From Streptomyces pluripotens (lineage in GTDB: Bacteria > Actinomycetota > Actinomycetes > Streptomycetales > Streptomycetaceae), in assembly GCF_000802245.2 (NCBI RefSeq), contig NZ_CP021080.1:1922001-1986000 (forward strand): DNA of 64,000 nucleotides. Reading direction: 5' to 3'. Both the position numbers and the translations under genes were made by a program. This document shows, piece after piece, positions 1-9,235 of the stretch (position 1 is its first letter; every line of letters starts with the position of its first letter). The notes below the pieces were generated by a model. The model saw only the letters and a program-made list of their open reading frames with translations. It was not told the DNA's origin and ran no database searches.

Positions 1-60
1 CGCCGCCGGTGGACGGGGCACGATCGCCGCCGTCGTGGACGGACGCGGTCGCCGCCGGGC

Positions 61-1251
61 TCACGCCGCGTCGTTCCCGTGGCGGGTGAGGTTGGTGCCG
101 CTCCCCGGATCGAAGACGTGCAGGGTGGAGATGTCGACGTAGAGCTCCGCCCGCCTGCCCTCGCGGACGCGGGTCGCAGTACTCAGACGGGTGACGATCT
201 GATGGCCGTCGCCGCCCGCCTCGGTGACACCGGAGTCCGCGGCCAGCTCCGTCAGTTCCTTCGAAACCGCCGGTTCCCAGCCTTCCTCGGTGAAGTGCGC
301 GTAGACATCCGACCCCAGCGACTCGACCACGTCCACGATGGCCGTGAAGCGGACGCCCTCCCGGTGGGGGTCCACCAGAGAGGCGTCCTCGAACGCCTCG
401 GGACGCAGGCCCACGATGAGGTCGCGGGGTGCCTTCTGCTCCTGGAGGCGTCGGATCACCTCCGCCGTCAGCGGCACTTCACCGAGGGCCGTGCGCAGCA
501 CATTCTCCTCCAGCGTGGCGTGCAGGAAGTTCATGGCGGGCGAGCCGATGAAGCCCGCGACGAAGAGGTTGCGCGGCTCGTCGTACAGGTGCTGCGGTGT
601 GCCCACCTGCTGGACGACACCGCCGCGCATGACGACCACGCGGTCGCCGAGCGTCATGGCCTCCGTCTGGTCGTGGGTCACGTACACGGTGGTGGTGCCC
701 AGCCGCTGCTGGAGGCGCGAGATCTGGGTACGCATCTGCACCCGCAGCTTGGCGTCGAGGTTGGACAACGGCTCGTCCATCAAGAACGCCTTGGGACTGC
801 GGACGATCGCGCGCCCCATGGCCACGCGCTGGCGCTGCCCGCCGGACAGGTTGGCCGGCCTGCGGTCGAGGTGCTCGGTCAGGTCGAGGATGCGCGCGGC
901 CTCCTCGACCTTCCGGGCGATGGTCGCCTTGTCCACCTTGGCCAAGCGCAGGGCGAAGCCCATGTTCTCGCGCACGCTCATGTGCGGGTACAAGGCGTAG
1001 CTCTGGAAGACCATCGCGATGTCCCGGTCCTTGGGTGCCTTGTCGTTGACGACCTCGCCGCCGATGCGGAGGGTGCCGTCGGTGATGTCCTCCAGGCCCG
1101 CGATCATGTTGAGGGTGGTGGACTTCCCACACCCGGAGGGGCCCACCAAGATGACGAACTCGCCGTCCGCCACGGTCAGGTTGACGTTCTGTACGGCCAG
1201 GGCGCCGTCGGGGTACCGCTTCGTGACGCCCTCAAGAACGATCTCGGCCAC
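61..1251 (-). CDS. sugC: Sugar ABC transporter ATP-binding protein (SugC/MsiK/UgpC family)
   Basis: Cytoplasmic ATPase that powers a carbohydrate importer. The 396-residue protein has a complete ABC domain: Walker A GPSGCGKST at about 37-45, Q-loop at 83, signature LSGGQ at 135-139, Walker B with MDEP at about 158-161 and H-loop His193. A C-terminal TOBE/regulatory region of about 150 residues follows, as usual for the MalK/UgpC group. The start is GTG with AAGGAG eight bases upstream. It is the last gene of a four-gene unit (binding protein, two permeases, ATPase), 49 bp after the second permease. Because the binding protein resembles LpqY, this is most likely the dedicated SugC of a trehalose-type importer. 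In Streptomyces some homologues (MsiK) serve several importers, so sharing is possible. Confidence 0.93.
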   Translation of the reverse strand: MAEIVLEGVTKRYPDGALAVQNVNLTVADGEFVILVGPSGCGKSTTLNMIAGLEDITDGTLRIGGEVVNDKAPKDRDIAMVFQSYALYPHMSVRENMGFALRLAKVDKATIARKVEEAARILDLTEHLDRRPANLSGGQRQRVAMGRAIVRSPKAFLMDEPLSNLDAKLRVQMRTQISRLQQRLGTTTVYVTHDQTEAMTLGDRVVVMRGGVVQQVGTPQHLYDEPRNLFVAGFIGSPAMNFLHATLEENVLRTALGEVPLTAEVIRRLQEQKAPRDLIVGLRPEAFEDASLVDPHREGVRFTAIVDVVESLGSDVYAHFTEEGWEPAVSKELTELAADSGVTEAGGDGHQIVTRLSTATRVREGRRAELYVDISTLHVFDPGSGTNLTRHGNDAA

Positions 1252-1300
1252 AGTGGGTGCTCCTTGGAACGGGGTGCCGGAGGCGGTGGTGAGTCGCCGG

Positions 1301-2134
1301 TCAGCCCTTGACGGCTCCGGAGGTCAGTCCGGCGACGATGCGGCGCTGGAACAGCAGGACGAAGACGATGATCGGCACGGTGATCACCACCGCGGCCGCA
1401 GCGATCGACCCGGTCGGCTGCTGGAACTGGCTGCTGCCGGTGAAGAACGCGATCGCCGCCGGCACCGTGCGCGCCGCCTCGGTCGACGTCAGGGAGATGG
1501 CGAAGAGGAAGTCGTTCCAGCAGAAGATGAAGACCAGGATCGCGGTGGTGAACACGCCGGGTGCCGCCAACGGCGCGATCACCAGCCGGAACGCCTGCGC
1601 GGGCGTCGCCCCGTCCACCTTGGCGGCCTTCTCCAGGTCCCAGGGGATCTCCCGGAAGAACGCCGACAGCGTGTAGATCGCGAGCGGTAGGGAGAACGTC
1701 ATGTACGGCAGGATCAGACCGGGCCAGGTGTCGAAGAGGCCGAGCGCCCGCTCGATGTCGAACAGCGGCGAGACCAGTGAGATCGGCGGGAACATCGCGA
1801 TGAGCAGTGACACCCCGATCAGCAGCCGCTTGCCGGGGAAACGCAGCCGGGCCACGGCGTAGGCGGCCATCGTGCCGAGGACGACCGCGATCAGCGTCGC
1901 GATCAGCGCGATGCCGATCGAGTTGACCAGTGCCCGGGTGAACTCGGAGGTCTGGAAGATGCCCCGGTAGTTCTCCCAGGTCCACTTGGTCGGGATGAAG
2001 TTGCCGTCGGTCAGCGTCGAGGGGTCCTTGAACGACAGCGCCGCGATCCACCACACCGGGAACAGCGCGTACGCCACGACCAGGATGTTGACCACGGTCC
2101 ACCCGGTGAGATGCCGCTTCCCCGCGCCCGCCAT
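1301..2134 (-). CDS. sugB: Carbohydrate ABC transporter permease (MalG/SugB-like)
   Basis: Inner-membrane permease subunit of the sugar importer, 277 residues. Six hydrophobic segments are evident, beginning at residues 12-33. The cytoplasmic EAA loop, which docks on the ATPase, is at about 168-192 ([15 protein letters not shown]). The length and the lack of a long N-terminal extension fit the MalG/SugB family. The ATG start is fixed by a TGATG overlap with the stop of the preceding permease, so the two are translationally coupled. A longer reading frame continues upstream but runs antiparallel-frame through the MalF gene and is not the protein. Substrate is inferred from the neighbouring LpqY-like binding protein. 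Confidence 0.93.
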   Translation of the reverse strand: MAGAGKRHLTGWTVVNILVVAYALFPVWWIAALSFKDPSTLTDGNFIPTKWTWENYRGIFQTSEFTRALVNSIGIALIATLIAVVLGTMAAYAVARLRFPGKRLLIGVSLLIAMFPPISLVSPLFDIERALGLFDTWPGLILPYMTFSLPLAIYTLSAFFREIPWDLEKAAKVDGATPAQAFRLVIAPLAAPGVFTTAILVFIFCWNDFLFAISLTSTEAARTVPAAIAFFTGSSQFQQPTGSIAAAAVVITVPIIVFVLLFQRRIVAGLTSGAVKG

Positions 2135-3081
2135 CAGCGTCCCGCCTCCTGTGAACCGGGGGCGGCCGCCCCGAAGAGTTTGACGAAGGTGAAGGCGATC
2201 AGCGCGACACAGACGAAGATGAGCACGGAGATCGCGGATCCGATGCCGAGGTTGAGCGCGGTGAACAGGTTGTCGTAGCCGAGGATCGACACCGAACCGG
2301 TGCCGTGCGCACCCGCCGTCAGGATGAAGATGCTGTCGAAGACCCGGAACGCGTCCAGCGTGCGGAAGAGCAGTGCCACCAGGATCGCGGGCTTCATCAG
2401 TGGCAGGGTGACCCGTACGAACCGCTGCCAGGGGCCGGCTCCGTCGACCATCGCGGCCCGCAGCGTCTCCTCGGGGACCAGGGCAAGCCCGGCAAGCAGC
2501 AGCAGGGCCATGAACGGGGTGGTCTTCCACACCTCGGCCAGGATGATCAGACCGAGAGCGGACCACTGCTCGGTCAGTGGCGCGTCCCCGGCCGGGAGGA
2601 GCGCGGCGAGGTAGCCGGTGCCCGGTGTCCAGGCGTACTGCCAGGAGAACGCGGCGACGACCGTGACGATGCCGTAGGGAACGAGGATTGCGGTGCGCAC
2701 CGTGCCGCGGCCGAAGACCGTGCGGTGCATGACCAGGGCAAGCGCCATGCCCAGCACCAACTCGACGGCGACCGACACCACGGTGAGGAACAGGGTCACC
2801 CAGAACGCCTGCCACCAGAACGGGGAGGAGAGCACCGAACCGTAGTTGCTCAGCCCCACGAACTCGGCTCTGGCGGGGAAGCGGAGGTCGTAACGCTGGA
2901 GCGACAGGTAGACCGCGTACCCGACCGGATAGGCCGTCACCGCGAGCATCACGAGCACGGCGGGCGCGCACAGCAGCCAGCCCAGGCGGCGCTCCTGGCG
3001 CGCCCCCTGGGACAGCCGGGCCGCCAGGTCCGCACCGGCCGGCCCGTTCCCGCCCCTGTCCGCCGTCGCAGTGTGCCTCAC
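2134..3081 (-). CDS. sugA: Carbohydrate ABC transporter permease (MalF/SugA-like)
   Basis: First permease of the importer, 315 residues. A short charged N-terminus is followed by a hydrophobic segment starting near residue 33 and five further membrane segments. The EAA loop reads [18 protein letters not shown], typical of MalF/SugA proteins. The start chosen is GTG at 3081, which overlaps the stop codon of the binding-protein gene as GTGA. This spacing and the family length rule out the longer open frame that extends into the upstream gene. It ends in a TGATG overlap with the next permease, so all three genes are translationally linked. Confidence 0.93.
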   Translation of the reverse strand: MRHTATADRGGNGPAGADLAARLSQGARQERRLGWLLCAPAVLVMLAVTAYPVGYAVYLSLQRYDLRFPARAEFVGLSNYGSVLSSPFWWQAFWVTLFLTVVSVAVELVLGMALALVMHRTVFGRGTVRTAILVPYGIVTVVAAFSWQYAWTPGTGYLAALLPAGDAPLTEQWSALGLIILAEVWKTTPFMALLLLAGLALVPEETLRAAMVDGAGPWQRFVRVTLPLMKPAILVALLFRTLDAFRVFDSIFILTAGAHGTGSVSILGYDNLFTALNLGIGSAISVLIFVCVALIAFTFVKLFGAAAPGSQEAGR

Positions 3082-4331
3082 GGGATCAGCCCCTTCGACT
3101 CCAGGGCGTCCTGGATCTGGCTCTCCATGGTCCGCACGGAGCCAACGGGTTCGATGGCCGCGGGCGGAGACAACGTGTGGGAGATGACGATGGACACGTT
3201 CTGGTACGCGGGCGTCTGCGGCCGGACGCTCGCGTTCTCCAACGCCTGGTAGATGGCGTCGGCGAACGGGTAGTTCTTGACGAAGTCCTTGTCGAAGTAG
3301 AGTTCCCGCAGGGTGGGCGGCAGACCGCCCTTGACCGCCGCGGTGATCTGGTTCTCCTTGTCGCGCAGGCACAGGGCCGCTTCGAACGCCAGGTCCGGTT
3401 GCCTGGAATAGGCGCCCACGGCCAGGTCGATGCCGCCGATGGTGGGCTTGGCCGGCCGGTCGGCATCCACACGTGGGTACTGCGCCCAGTGGAAGTGCTC
3501 GAAGAGCCGCCGGTTGTCGGCTTTCATCGCCGGGTACACGAACGGGTAGTTCAGCTCGAAGGCGGCTCGCCCGGCCTCCATCGCCAGCCGGTTCTGGTCC
3601 TCCATCTGGTTGGGCAGGGACGGGTCCGCGGCCGGAGAGGTAGCCAGGTCACGCATGATCGTGGCGGCCCGGACGGCGGGCGGTCCGAGTGAGGGTGCGG
3701 TGGCGTCGGCGTTGAGGATGGAGCCGCCGGCACTGGCCACGAGACTGTTGAACCAGACCGTGAGCCCTTCGTACTGGGCGCCCTGGATCTCGACGTAGTG
3801 CGGCTTGTGCGCGGCGGCCAGACCCCGCGCCGTCGAGAGCATCTCGGACCAGGTCCGAGGCGGCCGGTCGACCAGATCGGTGCGGTACCACAGCAACTGG
3901 GTATTGGTGTTGTACGGGACGGCGAACAGCCGGTTCTTCCAGGTCGCCGTCTGCAGCGGCACCTTCAACGTGCCGGTCACGGCCCGGTCCCGCACCGTAC
4001 CGGTCCACGGGAGGATCCAGCCCGCCTCGGCGAATTCGGGCGCCCAGGTGACGTCCAACCCCATGATGTCGATCGAGTCGTCCTCGGCGGCCAGCCTGCG
4101 CACCAGCTGTTGACGCTGTCCGTCAGCGGTCCGGGGCAGTTTGTTGTAGGCGATCCGGTAGCGCCCACCGGATGCCCGGGTGCAGTTCTGCGCCGCGGCG
4201 GCCAGGGCTCCCGAGTCGTCCGGGAAGTTGTACCAGTTCAAGGTCGGCGAACCACCGGTGCCCGCCGCGCCGCAGGCCGTCAGGGACGGCGCCAGCAGCG
4301 GCAGGACGAACAGGGAACGCGCCCTCAGCAC
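3078..4331 (-). CDS. lpqY: LpqY-like extracellular sugar-binding lipoprotein
   Basis: Lipid-anchored solute-binding protein that captures sugar outside the membrane and delivers it to SugA/SugB. The sequence begins with a short type II signal peptide ending in the lipobox LTAC, then a mature domain of about 400 residues. Blocks such as [29 protein letters not shown] and [11 protein letters not shown] closely recall mycobacterial LpqY, the trehalose-binding protein of LpqY-SugABC. This is from memory of that sequence, so trehalose is an inference. I chose GTG at 4331 because GGAG lies seven bases upstream and it gives a normal lipoprotein leader. ATG at 4373 would add 14 residues and lacks a clear ribosome site. 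First gene of the operon. Confidence 0.88.
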   Translation of the reverse strand: MLRARSLFVLPLLAPSLTACGAAGTGGSPTLNWYNFPDDSGALAAAAQNCTRASGGRYRIAYNKLPRTADGQRQQLVRRLAAEDDSIDIMGLDVTWAPEFAEAGWILPWTGTVRDRAVTGTLKVPLQTATWKNRLFAVPYNTNTQLLWYRTDLVDRPPRTWSEMLSTARGLAAAHKPHYVEIQGAQYEGLTVWFNSLVASAGGSILNADATAPSLGPPAVRAATIMRDLATSPAADPSLPNQMEDQNRLAMEAGRAAFELNYPFVYPAMKADNRRLFEHFHWAQYPRVDADRPAKPTIGGIDLAVGAYSRQPDLAFEAALCLRDKENQITAAVKGGLPPTLRELYFDKDFVKNYPFADAIYQALENASVRPQTPAYQNVSIVISHTLSPPAAIEPVGSVRTMESQIQDALESKGLIP

Positions 4332-4610
4332 GACCGTTCTCCATGTGCCCGCACCACGGCCCTCACCTGACATCGCAGCGACCGTAGGACACGTCGGGGG
4401 TCTGGGCCCGCAGGCGCGGAAGCTCCTCGCGTCCGGCCACCCGAGTGGCCGACGGTTCACTTCGTGGTCCGCTGCCGCTCCGCCCCCGCCCCGCCAAGGC
4501 GACGCGCTCGCCGTGGCACCGGACCGGGTGGCGTGCCGGCCGGGCAGACCGCGGGCACCGGCCGGTTGCGGTTGGCCGCCCCTGCGGTCGTCCCGTGCCT
4601 ATGGTGGAGT

Positions 4611-5828
4611 GTGATCAGCAGCGGCACAGAACGCCCCCGGCCAGCCCGGCTGCGGCCGGGGTACAAGTCCGCAGCGGGTGTCTTCGCCGTCGGCATGCTG
4701 GGCACCACCCTGCCCACACCGCTGTACGGGTTGTACCGGCAACAACTCGGTTTCTCCGAACTGATCGTGACGGTGGTGTTCGCCGTCTACGCGGTGGGCG
4801 TCATCACCGCCCTGCTGGTCGCCGGCGGGTTCTCCGACGTGTTGGGGCGGCGGCCGGTGCTGCTGGCCGCGCTCGCCCTGGCTGCGCTCAGCGCGGTGTG
4901 CTTCCTGACCGAGGACGGTCTGCCGCTGCTGTACACGGGCCGTGTGCTGTCCGGCTTCTCGGCTGGCCTACTGAGCGGCACCGGCACCGCGGCCGTCCTC
5001 GAACTGGCACCGCCCGGTCGACGCGCCCGGGCCGGACTCGCGGCGACCGCGGCCAACATGGGCGGGCTGGGACTCGGCCCCCTTGTCTCCGGGCTCCTGG
5101 CCCAGTACGCGCCCTGGCCGCTCAAGCTGCCGTTCCTCGTCCATCTGGGGCTGCTGGCGGTCGCCATGGCGGTCGTCTGCCTGCTGGCCGAGACGGTGCG
5201 GCAACGCAGCCCCAGGCCTCCGCTCCGCCCACAGGGCATGAAGGTCCCCCCGGAGGCACGCCAGGTGTTCACGCCCAGTGCCCTCGCCGCGTTCGCGGGC
5301 TTCTCCATGCTGGGGCTGTTCACGGCAGTGGCCCCCGCCTTCCTCTCCCAGACCCTCGGCGAGCACAACCTGGCGGTGGCCGGGGCCGTCGTCTTCTGCG
5401 TGTTCTGCGCCTCGACCGGTGGGCAACTGCTCATGGGACGCGTCGGTGCGCACCGGGCCCTTCCGCTGGGCTGCGCGGTGCTCGTCGCAGGACTCCTCCT
5501 CATCGGGGCCTCGCTGCTGCTGACGTCCTTTCCGGTACTGCTGGCCGGGGCGGTGACCGGTGGCACCGGGCAGGGGATGGCGTTCCGCGCGGGGCTGACC
5601 GAGGTGAGCGCCGCGGCGCCCGCAGCGCACCGGGGCGCGACGATCTCGGCGTTCTTCGTGATCGCCTACGTGGGGATCTCGCTGCCGGTCGTCGGGGTGG
5701 GTGCCATGGCGGTGACACTGGGGCTGCGGGACGCGGGCGTGGTGTTCACCTGCTGCGCGGTCCTGCTCGTGACGGCGGTGGGCGTCCATGTGACACGGAA
5801 CCTGCCGCCTGCGGCCGACACGGCATGA
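4611..5828 (+). CDS. MFS transporter
   Basis: Major facilitator superfamily carrier of about 405 residues with 12 predicted hydrophobic segments. The loop between TM2 and TM3 has the MFS motif A form GGFSDVLGRRPVLL. TM4 carries the basic residue motif GRVLSGFSAGLLSGTGTAAV, typical of drug or sugar efflux members (CynX/AraJ-like branch). The start is GTG at 4611. A GGTGGAG stretch sits only one base upstream, so translation may be leaderless, and an upstream in-frame start near 4464 cannot be excluded. It is divergent from the sugar importer across a gap of about 280 bp. Substrate unknown. Confidence 0.85.
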   Translation: MISSGTERPRPARLRPGYKSAAGVFAVGMLGTTLPTPLYGLYRQQLGFSELIVTVVFAVYAVGVITALLVAGGFSDVLGRRPVLLAALALAALSAVCFLTEDGLPLLYTGRVLSGFSAGLLSGTGTAAVLELAPPGRRARAGLAATAANMGGLGLGPLVSGLLAQYAPWPLKLPFLVHLGLLAVAMAVVCLLAETVRQRSPRPPLRPQGMKVPPEARQVFTPSALAAFAGFSMLGLFTAVAPAFLSQTLGEHNLAVAGAVVFCVFCASTGGQLLMGRVGAHRALPLGCAVLVAGLLLIGASLLLTSFPVLLAGAVTGGTGQGMAFRAGLTEVSAAAPAAHRGATISAFFVIAYVGISLPVVGVGAMAVTLGLRDAGVVFTCCAVLLVTAVGVHVTRNLPPAADTA

Positions 5829-5974
5829 GCCGGCGGAAAGAGCCGAATGCCCACCCGGGCCCGCTGCGTGGCCGGGTGCCGGGGCGCCTCGGGACCCGCC
5901 AGGACTTTCGGTGCACTGTGACTTCCCCCACCTACCCTTGCCGAGGCAGGGAAGACTTACCTACTTTCAGTGAC

Positions 5975-6292
5975 ATGTCCCCCCATCACTCCACCAGCCC
6001 TGGCGAACCAAGCGAACCGGACATAGCGCATATGTCCGCGTCGGAGCGGTCCGATGCCGCCGCCCCGGTCGACTTCGTCGTCGACCTGAGCGCGCACGAG
6101 ATGCTCCGGCGGACGCACGTGGTGGCCGCCCTCGGCGCCGGCTGGGACCCCGTCGCGGCACTGCACGGCGAGGAGGAGGCGTACGACCTGCTGTACTCAG
6201 GTCTCAGCGCGGAGCAGCAGCGCATCTACGACGAGCTGGTCTCGGCCGGTGTGCTCCCGGTCCGAGGGCGTGGCGACCGTGCTGCCCCTTGA
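5975..6292 (+). CDS. DUF6400-type small protein
   Basis: Conserved streptomycete protein of unknown function, 105 residues. The core, from about residue 28 onward, reads DFVVDLSAHEMLRRTHVVAA followed by GWDPVAALHGEEEAYDLLYS. I recognise this as the DUF6400 family. No signal peptide, membrane segment or catalytic motif is visible. Two starts are possible: ATG 5975 and ATG 6031. The latter would remove a proline/serine-rich leader. The end overlaps the start of the next small gene in another frame, so the two probably form one transcript. Confidence 0.7.
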   Translation: MSPHHSTSPGEPSEPDIAHMSASERSDAAAPVDFVVDLSAHEMLRRTHVVAALGAGWDPVAALHGEEEAYDLLYSGLSAEQQRIYDELVSAGVLPVRGRGDRAAP

Positions 6293-6503
6293 CCCGCAGG
6301 CCGACATCGGGCGCCGGGCCTGGGTGGCCTGCCCGAACTGCGACGACCGCCGCGGATGCGCCGTGTGCGAGCAGAAGGGCACGTGCACCGAGCACTGGCG
6401 CTACCTGCTCTCCAACACCGGCAGCCTGCTCCACCTGCAGTGCCCGTCCTGCACCCACGTCTGGACGCACGAGACCCACTTCGGCGCCACCCGCTCCCAG
6501 TGA
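6270..6503 (+). CDS. Small Cys/His zinc-ribbon-like protein
   Basis: Small protein of 77 residues (84 if translation begins at GTG 6249). It has a dense metal-binding pattern: CPNC, then CAVC, a further Cys, a Cys-x3-His, and a C-terminal CPSC with a nearby His. This suggests two structural zinc sites. The start region overlaps the end of the preceding DUF6400 gene, consistent with translational coupling. Function unknown. Similar small Cys-rich proteins occur across Streptomyces as conserved hypotheticals. The product assignment rests only on motif pattern. Confidence 0.6.
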   Translation: MATVLPLDPQADIGRRAWVACPNCDDRRGCAVCEQKGTCTEHWRYLLSNTGSLLHLQCPSCTHVWTHETHFGATRSQ

Positions 6504-6701
6504 GCGGGCCCGAGCGGATGCCGGGCGCGGGTGGCGGATCCTGGTGGGGCGGCACGGGATAGAGGCCGGAGGCGCACTTCCCCGAACCTCCGGGGCGGGT
6601 TCCGCCCCTGCTTGACGCGCCGCGCGGCTGCGCCATTCCGGCCCGCCGGTCCCGCGCCCGGCCGGGCGCGGGACGGAACCGGGCACCGGGCACCGGGAGC
6701 G

Positions 6702-7211
6702 TCAGGACCCGGAGGACCTGCGGAACCGCTTGGCCAGTACGGGGTCGGACTCCCACCACAGCCCGATCCCGCCATGCTCCTCCTCACCGGCCCCGTCGGC
6801 CGGGGCGGGCCGGGTGGTCCGGAGCTCGGGATCGCCGTCGTCCCGAACCCGGAACATCAGGCCCGGGACGGCGAAGACCACCACGGCGGTCAGCAGGAAG
6901 AGCGCTAGCCCGTAGCCCCTGGGCAATGCGGCGCCGACCATGAACGGCAGCGCGAGGAAGGCCACCATTCCGGTGCCTCGGGCCGTGACCAGGACGTCCC
7001 TGCCCTCCGCCACCTCCACGGTCACCGTGTTGGAGCGGGTGCGGTCCCGCCCGGTGACCCGAACCGTGTGGGTGCCGGCCGGCACAGGGAGTCGTACGGT
7101 GGTCCCCTGCTTGACCTGGCCGGCCTTCACCCCGTCCACCACGACGCGGAAGGTGCCCGCCCGACGGATCCCTCCCGGCGGCTCCGCGTGCACCACGACG
7201 GTCCCGGACAA
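6702..7211 (-). CDS. Conserved hypothetical membrane protein
   Basis: Protein of 169 residues, not assigned to a named family. The N-terminal 80 residues look like a beta-sandwich (VVVHAEPPGGI, FRVVVDGVKAG, RLPVPAGTHTVRVTGR), resembling a PEGA-like or carrier domain that tends to sit next to membrane anchors. Two hydrophobic segments follow at about residues 82-118. The C-terminal tail is acidic and polar. It is transcribed alone, convergent with the small zinc-ribbon gene. The start ATG at 7211 is the only reasonable one. Confidence 0.6.
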   Translation of the reverse strand: MSGTVVVHAEPPGGIRRAGTFRVVVDGVKAGQVKQGTTVRLPVPAGTHTVRVTGRDRTRSNTVTVEVAEGRDVLVTARGTGMVAFLALPFMVGAALPRGYGLALFLLTAVVVFAVPGLMFRVRDDGDPELRTTRPAPADGAGEEEHGGIGLWWESDPVLAKRFRRSSGS

Positions 7212-7431
7212 CGGCCCCCCTCATTTTATGATCATGTGCTGAGTCGCGGCCATGATAGGGACGTTCCCCCTCGGTGATCCACCGGGTAGCAGACCTCAGC
7301 GCTGACCGTCAGCAGGGAGATCGGGCGCAGGGTGTCTCCCCTCGGGCGCAGTTCAGCGGACTCGCCACCCACGCGCGGGCTCAGTCTGGTGTCCTTGCCG
7401 AAGCGTGCGCCGGTGGCTCACCGGGCGGTCC

Positions 7432-7665
7432 TCAGTCCTCCGGTGGGAAGACCGGCTCGCCTCCGTTCAGCAGTGTGATCACGATCGCCTCCACCGGACA
7501 GCTCTCGGCCGCCGCCAGCACCGGTTCGCTCGCGTCGGTGTCCGGCTCGACCGGGTGGGACTGACGGGCGGAGTCGAGGCGGAAGCCGTCCGGCGCGTGG
7601 TGGACGCACTGGGCGGAGCCGATGCACACGGAACGGTCGACCTCGACGTGCCAGCGGTCGCCCAT
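7432..7665 (-). CDS. 3Fe-4S ferredoxin (P450-type)
   Basis: Small electron carrier of 77 residues. The cluster ligands are Cys14 (CIGSAQC), Cys20 and Cys56 (CPVEAI). The spacing C-x5-C with no fourth Cys in the first loop fits the 3Fe-4S ferredoxins that feed cytochromes P450 in actinomycetes. Its start lies two bases after the stop of the aldehyde dehydrogenase gene, so the two are one transcript. No P450 gene is adjacent. However, the operon shares an operator with the cyp125 locus 13 kb away, so CYP125 is a plausible partner (inference). Confidence 0.9.
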   Translation of the reverse strand: MGDRWHVEVDRSVCIGSAQCVHHAPDGFRLDSARQSHPVEPDTDASEPVLAAAESCPVEAIVITLLNGGEPVFPPED

Positions 7666-7667
7666 CC

Positions 7668-9119
7668 CTATGCCCCCGCCGGCAGGTGGATCATCTTGTG
7701 CTCCAGGTATTCGCCGTAGCCCTCGGGACCGAACTCCCGACCCAGCCCGGAGTTCTTGTAGCCGCCGAACGGGCCGAGCATGTCCAGGCTGAAGGTGTTG
7801 ACGCAGTAGGTGCCGGTACGGACCCGCCGGGCGATCTCGATCCCGTGCTCGGTGTCCGCGGTCCAGACGCTGCCGGACAGGCCGTAGTCGGAGTCGTCGG
7901 CGATCTTCACGGCCTCGGACTCGTCGCCGTACGGCAGAAGGCAGATCACCGGACCGAAGATCTCCTCACGGGCGATCCGCATCGAGTTGTCGACGTCACC
8001 GAAGAGGGTCGGCTCGACGTACCAGCCCCGCTCGATGCCCGCTGGACGGCCGCCACCGGCCAGGACCTTGGCGCCCTCTTCCTGGCCGACGCGGATGTAG
8101 TCGAGGCTGCGCTGCTGCTGACGGCGGGCGACCAGTGGGCCCACCTGGGTAGCGGGGTCCAGTGGATCGCCGACCTTCAGCGCATTCGCGGCCTGCGCGA
8201 AGGCGTCGGCGAACTCGTCGTAGCGGGTGCGCGGGACAAGGATGCGGGTCTGGGCCACGCAGGCCTGTCCGTTGTTCATCCAGGCCGCCGGGACGATCCC
8301 GGACACAGCCGTCGCCACGTCAGCGTCCGGGAGCACGAGCGCCGCCGACTTGCCGCCCAACTCCAGCGTCACCCGGGTGAGGTTGCGCGCGGCCACCTCC
8401 ATCACGCGCCTGCCGGCCGGGGCCGAACCGGTAAAGGAGATCTTGTCGACTCCCCGGTGGCCGACCAGGTACTCGCTGACCTCCCGGTCGGCGGGGAGGA
8501 TGGAGAGAACCCCCTCCGGCAGGCCGGCCTCGCGGGCGATCTCGCCGAGGAGGTAGGCGTCCAGCGGGGACTCCGGGGACGGTTTCAGTACGGCCGTGCA
8601 GCCGGTCAGCAGCGCGGGAGCGAGCTTGGCGGCGGCCACGAACTGCGGGACGTTCCAAGGGACGACGGCCGCGACCACACCGACGGGTTCGCGGCGCACG
8701 AGGAGCGGGCCAAGAACACCGTCGCGGCGCTCCTCGCAGGTGAAGTCCCGCGCCACCCTGATCGCCGCGTCCCACACCATCATCGCGCCGAGCGCCTGGG
8801 CGAGGACGCTCCAGGAGTACGGGGAGCCGTTCTCGGCGGAGATCACCCGGGCGATCTCCTCGTGCCGGGCGGCGATGCCGTCCTTGATGCGGGTGACGAT
8901 CTCGATCCGCTCCTCCAGCGAGGTGCGCGGCCAGGGACCCTCGTCGAAGGCGCGGCGCGCGACGGCCACCGCCCGGTCGACGTCCTCCCGGGAGGCGTGC
9001 GGCACCCGTCCGATGACCTCCTCGGTGTGCGGGGAGACCACCTCGATGACGTCCTTGCCTCGGGGTTCGATCAACTCCCCGCCAATGAACAGGTGTTCGT
9101 GTTCCACGAGCTCGGTCAT
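7668..9119 (-). CDS. NAD(P)-dependent aldehyde dehydrogenase
   Basis: Oxidises an aldehyde to the carboxylic acid with NAD(P)+. The 483-residue protein is full length and has all catalytic features: Asn156 in PWNVPQF, the cofactor-loop FTGSAPAGRRV at about 229-239, catalytic base Glu253 in LELGGKSA and nucleophile Cys287 in NNGQACVAQT. The start ATG at 9119 gives the standard N-terminus; an upstream in-frame start at 9146 adds only nine residues. It is first in a two-gene unit with the ferredoxin and lies beside a KstR-like operator (9174-9187). A role in oxidising a sterol side-chain aldehyde is possible but unproven. Confidence 0.92.
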   Translation of the reverse strand: MTELVEHEHLFIGGELIEPRGKDVIEVVSPHTEEVIGRVPHASREDVDRAVAVARRAFDEGPWPRTSLEERIEIVTRIKDGIAARHEEIARVISAENGSPYSWSVLAQALGAMMVWDAAIRVARDFTCEERRDGVLGPLLVRREPVGVVAAVVPWNVPQFVAAAKLAPALLTGCTAVLKPSPESPLDAYLLGEIAREAGLPEGVLSILPADREVSEYLVGHRGVDKISFTGSAPAGRRVMEVAARNLTRVTLELGGKSAALVLPDADVATAVSGIVPAAWMNNGQACVAQTRILVPRTRYDEFADAFAQAANALKVGDPLDPATQVGPLVARRQQQRSLDYIRVGQEEGAKVLAGGGRPAGIERGWYVEPTLFGDVDNSMRIAREEIFGPVICLLPYGDESEAVKIADDSDYGLSGSVWTADTEHGIEIARRVRTGTYCVNTFSLDMLGPFGGYKNSGLGREFGPEGYGEYLEHKMIHLPAGA

Positions 9120-9173
9120 CGCCGACTGCCTCCCGCCGCACCGCATCCACTGTTTCTGACGACGTCTCAGAAC

Positions 9174-9187
9174 TGATACCAGTTCTA
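9174..9187 (-). promoter_or_regulatory. KstR-like operator between ALDH and MBL-fold genes
   Basis: On the minus strand this 14-mer reads TAGAACTGGTATCA. It fits the KstR consensus TNNAACNNGTTNNA with one mismatch (GTA for GTT). It lies within a perfect inverted repeat, AGAACTG-ATAC-CAGTTCT, at 9169-9186. It sits in the 116-bp divergent gap between the aldehyde dehydrogenase and the MBL-fold hydrolase. The same TAGAAC-NN-GTATCA form recurs at 22505-22518. Confidence 0.7.
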
Positions 9188-9235
9188 GTTATAGTGGGCA
9201 ATGGTCGGGACGGCGGGGCGGAGGGACGAGGCCAG

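Noticed and set aside
1..60. Possible end of another gene of the sugar operon
   Set aside because: Too short to identify frame or product.
79..1311. 410-codon open frame on the plus strand
   Set aside because: Mirror of the SugC gene in another frame, with no recognisable domain.
2305..3252. 315-codon plus-strand frame rich in charged residues
   Set aside because: Antisense shadow of the SugA permease gene.
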